Assembly: GCA_018673915.1 (NCBI GenBank) | Contig: JABHBK010000054.1 | Coordinates: 62,001-126,000 of the forward strand | Direction: 5' to 3' | Origin: Nitrospina sp. | GTDB taxonomy: Bacteria > Nitrospinota > Nitrospinia > Nitrospinales > VA-1 | Length of the DNA: 64,000 bases | Part shown: piece by piece, positions 63,736-64,000 of the stretch | Numbering within the stretch: the first letter of the stretch is position 1 | Layout: every line of letters starts with the position of its first letter | Translations under genes and position numbers: made by a program | Notes under the pieces: generated by a model | What the model was told of the DNA's origin: nothing | Database searches by the model: none | What the model saw: the letters and a program-made list of their open reading frames with translations, nothing else

Positions 63736-64000
63736 AGCCATGAATGTTTCCTTAATAAGTAAAATAATGACAACCGCGCTGGTTGTTTTTGCGTTATCAG
63801 GTTGTGCTGAAAAGCTGGTGGATGTAAATGTCACCATTGTTGACCAGAAGACCGCGTTGGAAAATCAGATTCTAGGAAGTTATGAAGAGTTGGGCAACGA
63901 GGTTCTCCTGCTTGCCTCGGTGAGATCTGTGGATGAAGAAGGTAAGCTCAAGCCCACCGTTGAAATTCCGCAAGGAAAATTAAAGGCGCTCAGGGCTCTG
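63728..64000 (+). CDS. DUF1318-like lipoprotein (3' end beyond window)
   Basis: The first about 91 codons are visible. Start at 63728 (or 63740), overlapping the ketosynthase end by 8 bases. Signal peptide with lipobox LSGC (Cys about 26). VNVTIVDQKTALENQILGSY followed by EELGNEVLLLASVRSVDEEG resembles DUF1318 lipoproteins. Function unknown. The overlap with the ketosynthase suggests co-expression. Confidence 0.7.
   Translation, partial: MSRAMNVSLISKIMTTALVVFALSGCAEKLVDVNVTIVDQKTALENQILGSYEELGNEVLLLASVRSVDEEGKLKPTVEIPQGKLKALRAL

Overview
The window is 64 kb of a Gram-negative bacterial chromosome, densely coded on both strands. Lipoproteins with lipoboxes, an MlaC-type protein, multiheme c-type cytochromes, a squalene-hopene cyclase, a GspA/GspB pair and the gene orders rpsB-tsf-pyrH-frr-uppS-cdsA-dxr and thrS-infC-rpmI-rplT-pheS all point to a diderm. 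The overall character resembles Nitrospinota (Nitrospina-like) or a related deltaproteobacterial-type lineage. That placement is inference; no marker here fixes it.

Layout. 1-5.0 kb (minus strand): fmt (cut by the window edge), def, argJ, argC, rpsI, rplM. 5.2-9.1 kb: squalene-hopene cyclase and two lipoproteins. 9.2-13.7 kb: tRNA-Val(GAC) with a terminator, then thrS-infC-rpmI-rplT-pheS. The thrS product lacks the TGS domain, infC probably starts with ATT, and pheT does not follow pheS. 13.8-16.1 kb: a five-heme and a three-heme cytochrome c. 16.4-19.0 kb: a membrane-anchored NB-ARC/TPR STAND ATPase. 19.0-25.9 kb (minus): a compact type II fatty-acid-like gene set (ketosynthase, ACP, FabG, FabZ and FabI homologues) containing two CrtI/CrtISO-like flavoproteins. 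It reads on directly from the MEP genes dxr and ispF. 25.9-32.4 kb: the core rpsB-to-dxr block. 32.6-41.6 kb: pfkA, rimO, mlaC-like, a TPR lipoprotein-type gene, recN, apt, an M23/LysM lipoprotein, an FG-GAP lipoprotein and yacG. 41.9-44.8 kb: a GspA-type ATPase with a degenerate J domain at its N-terminus, and GspB. 45.4-50.9 kb: glyQ and glyS, separated by a second NB-ARC/TPR gene on the opposite strand. 51-55.8 kb: ppdK, an SDR epimerase and a two-subunit ThDP decarboxylase. 56-64 kb: a FlaG-like gene, an MsbA-like ABC exporter, an XRE regulator, a GT-C membrane protein, nagZ, a second ketosynthase and a partial DUF1318-like lipoprotein.

Three things stand out. First, there are two paralogous proteins of the order TM anchor, linker, NB-ARC, TPR, at separate loci, one of them splitting glyQS. 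Second, the FAS-II/CrtI-like cluster looks dedicated to an unusual, probably polyunsaturated or cyclised, acyl product. Third, a family of hairpin-rich intergenic repeats recurs about 15 times. Its copies share flanking words but differ in stem sequence, and they sit at gene ends, where they supply stop codons and probably terminators.

Start codons were reassigned for argC, infC, pheS, the three-heme cytochrome, dxr, apt, glyQ, the TPR protein, the FlaG-like protein, the ThDP beta subunit and the second ketosynthase, on the basis of family N-termini, ribosome binding sites or repeat boundaries.
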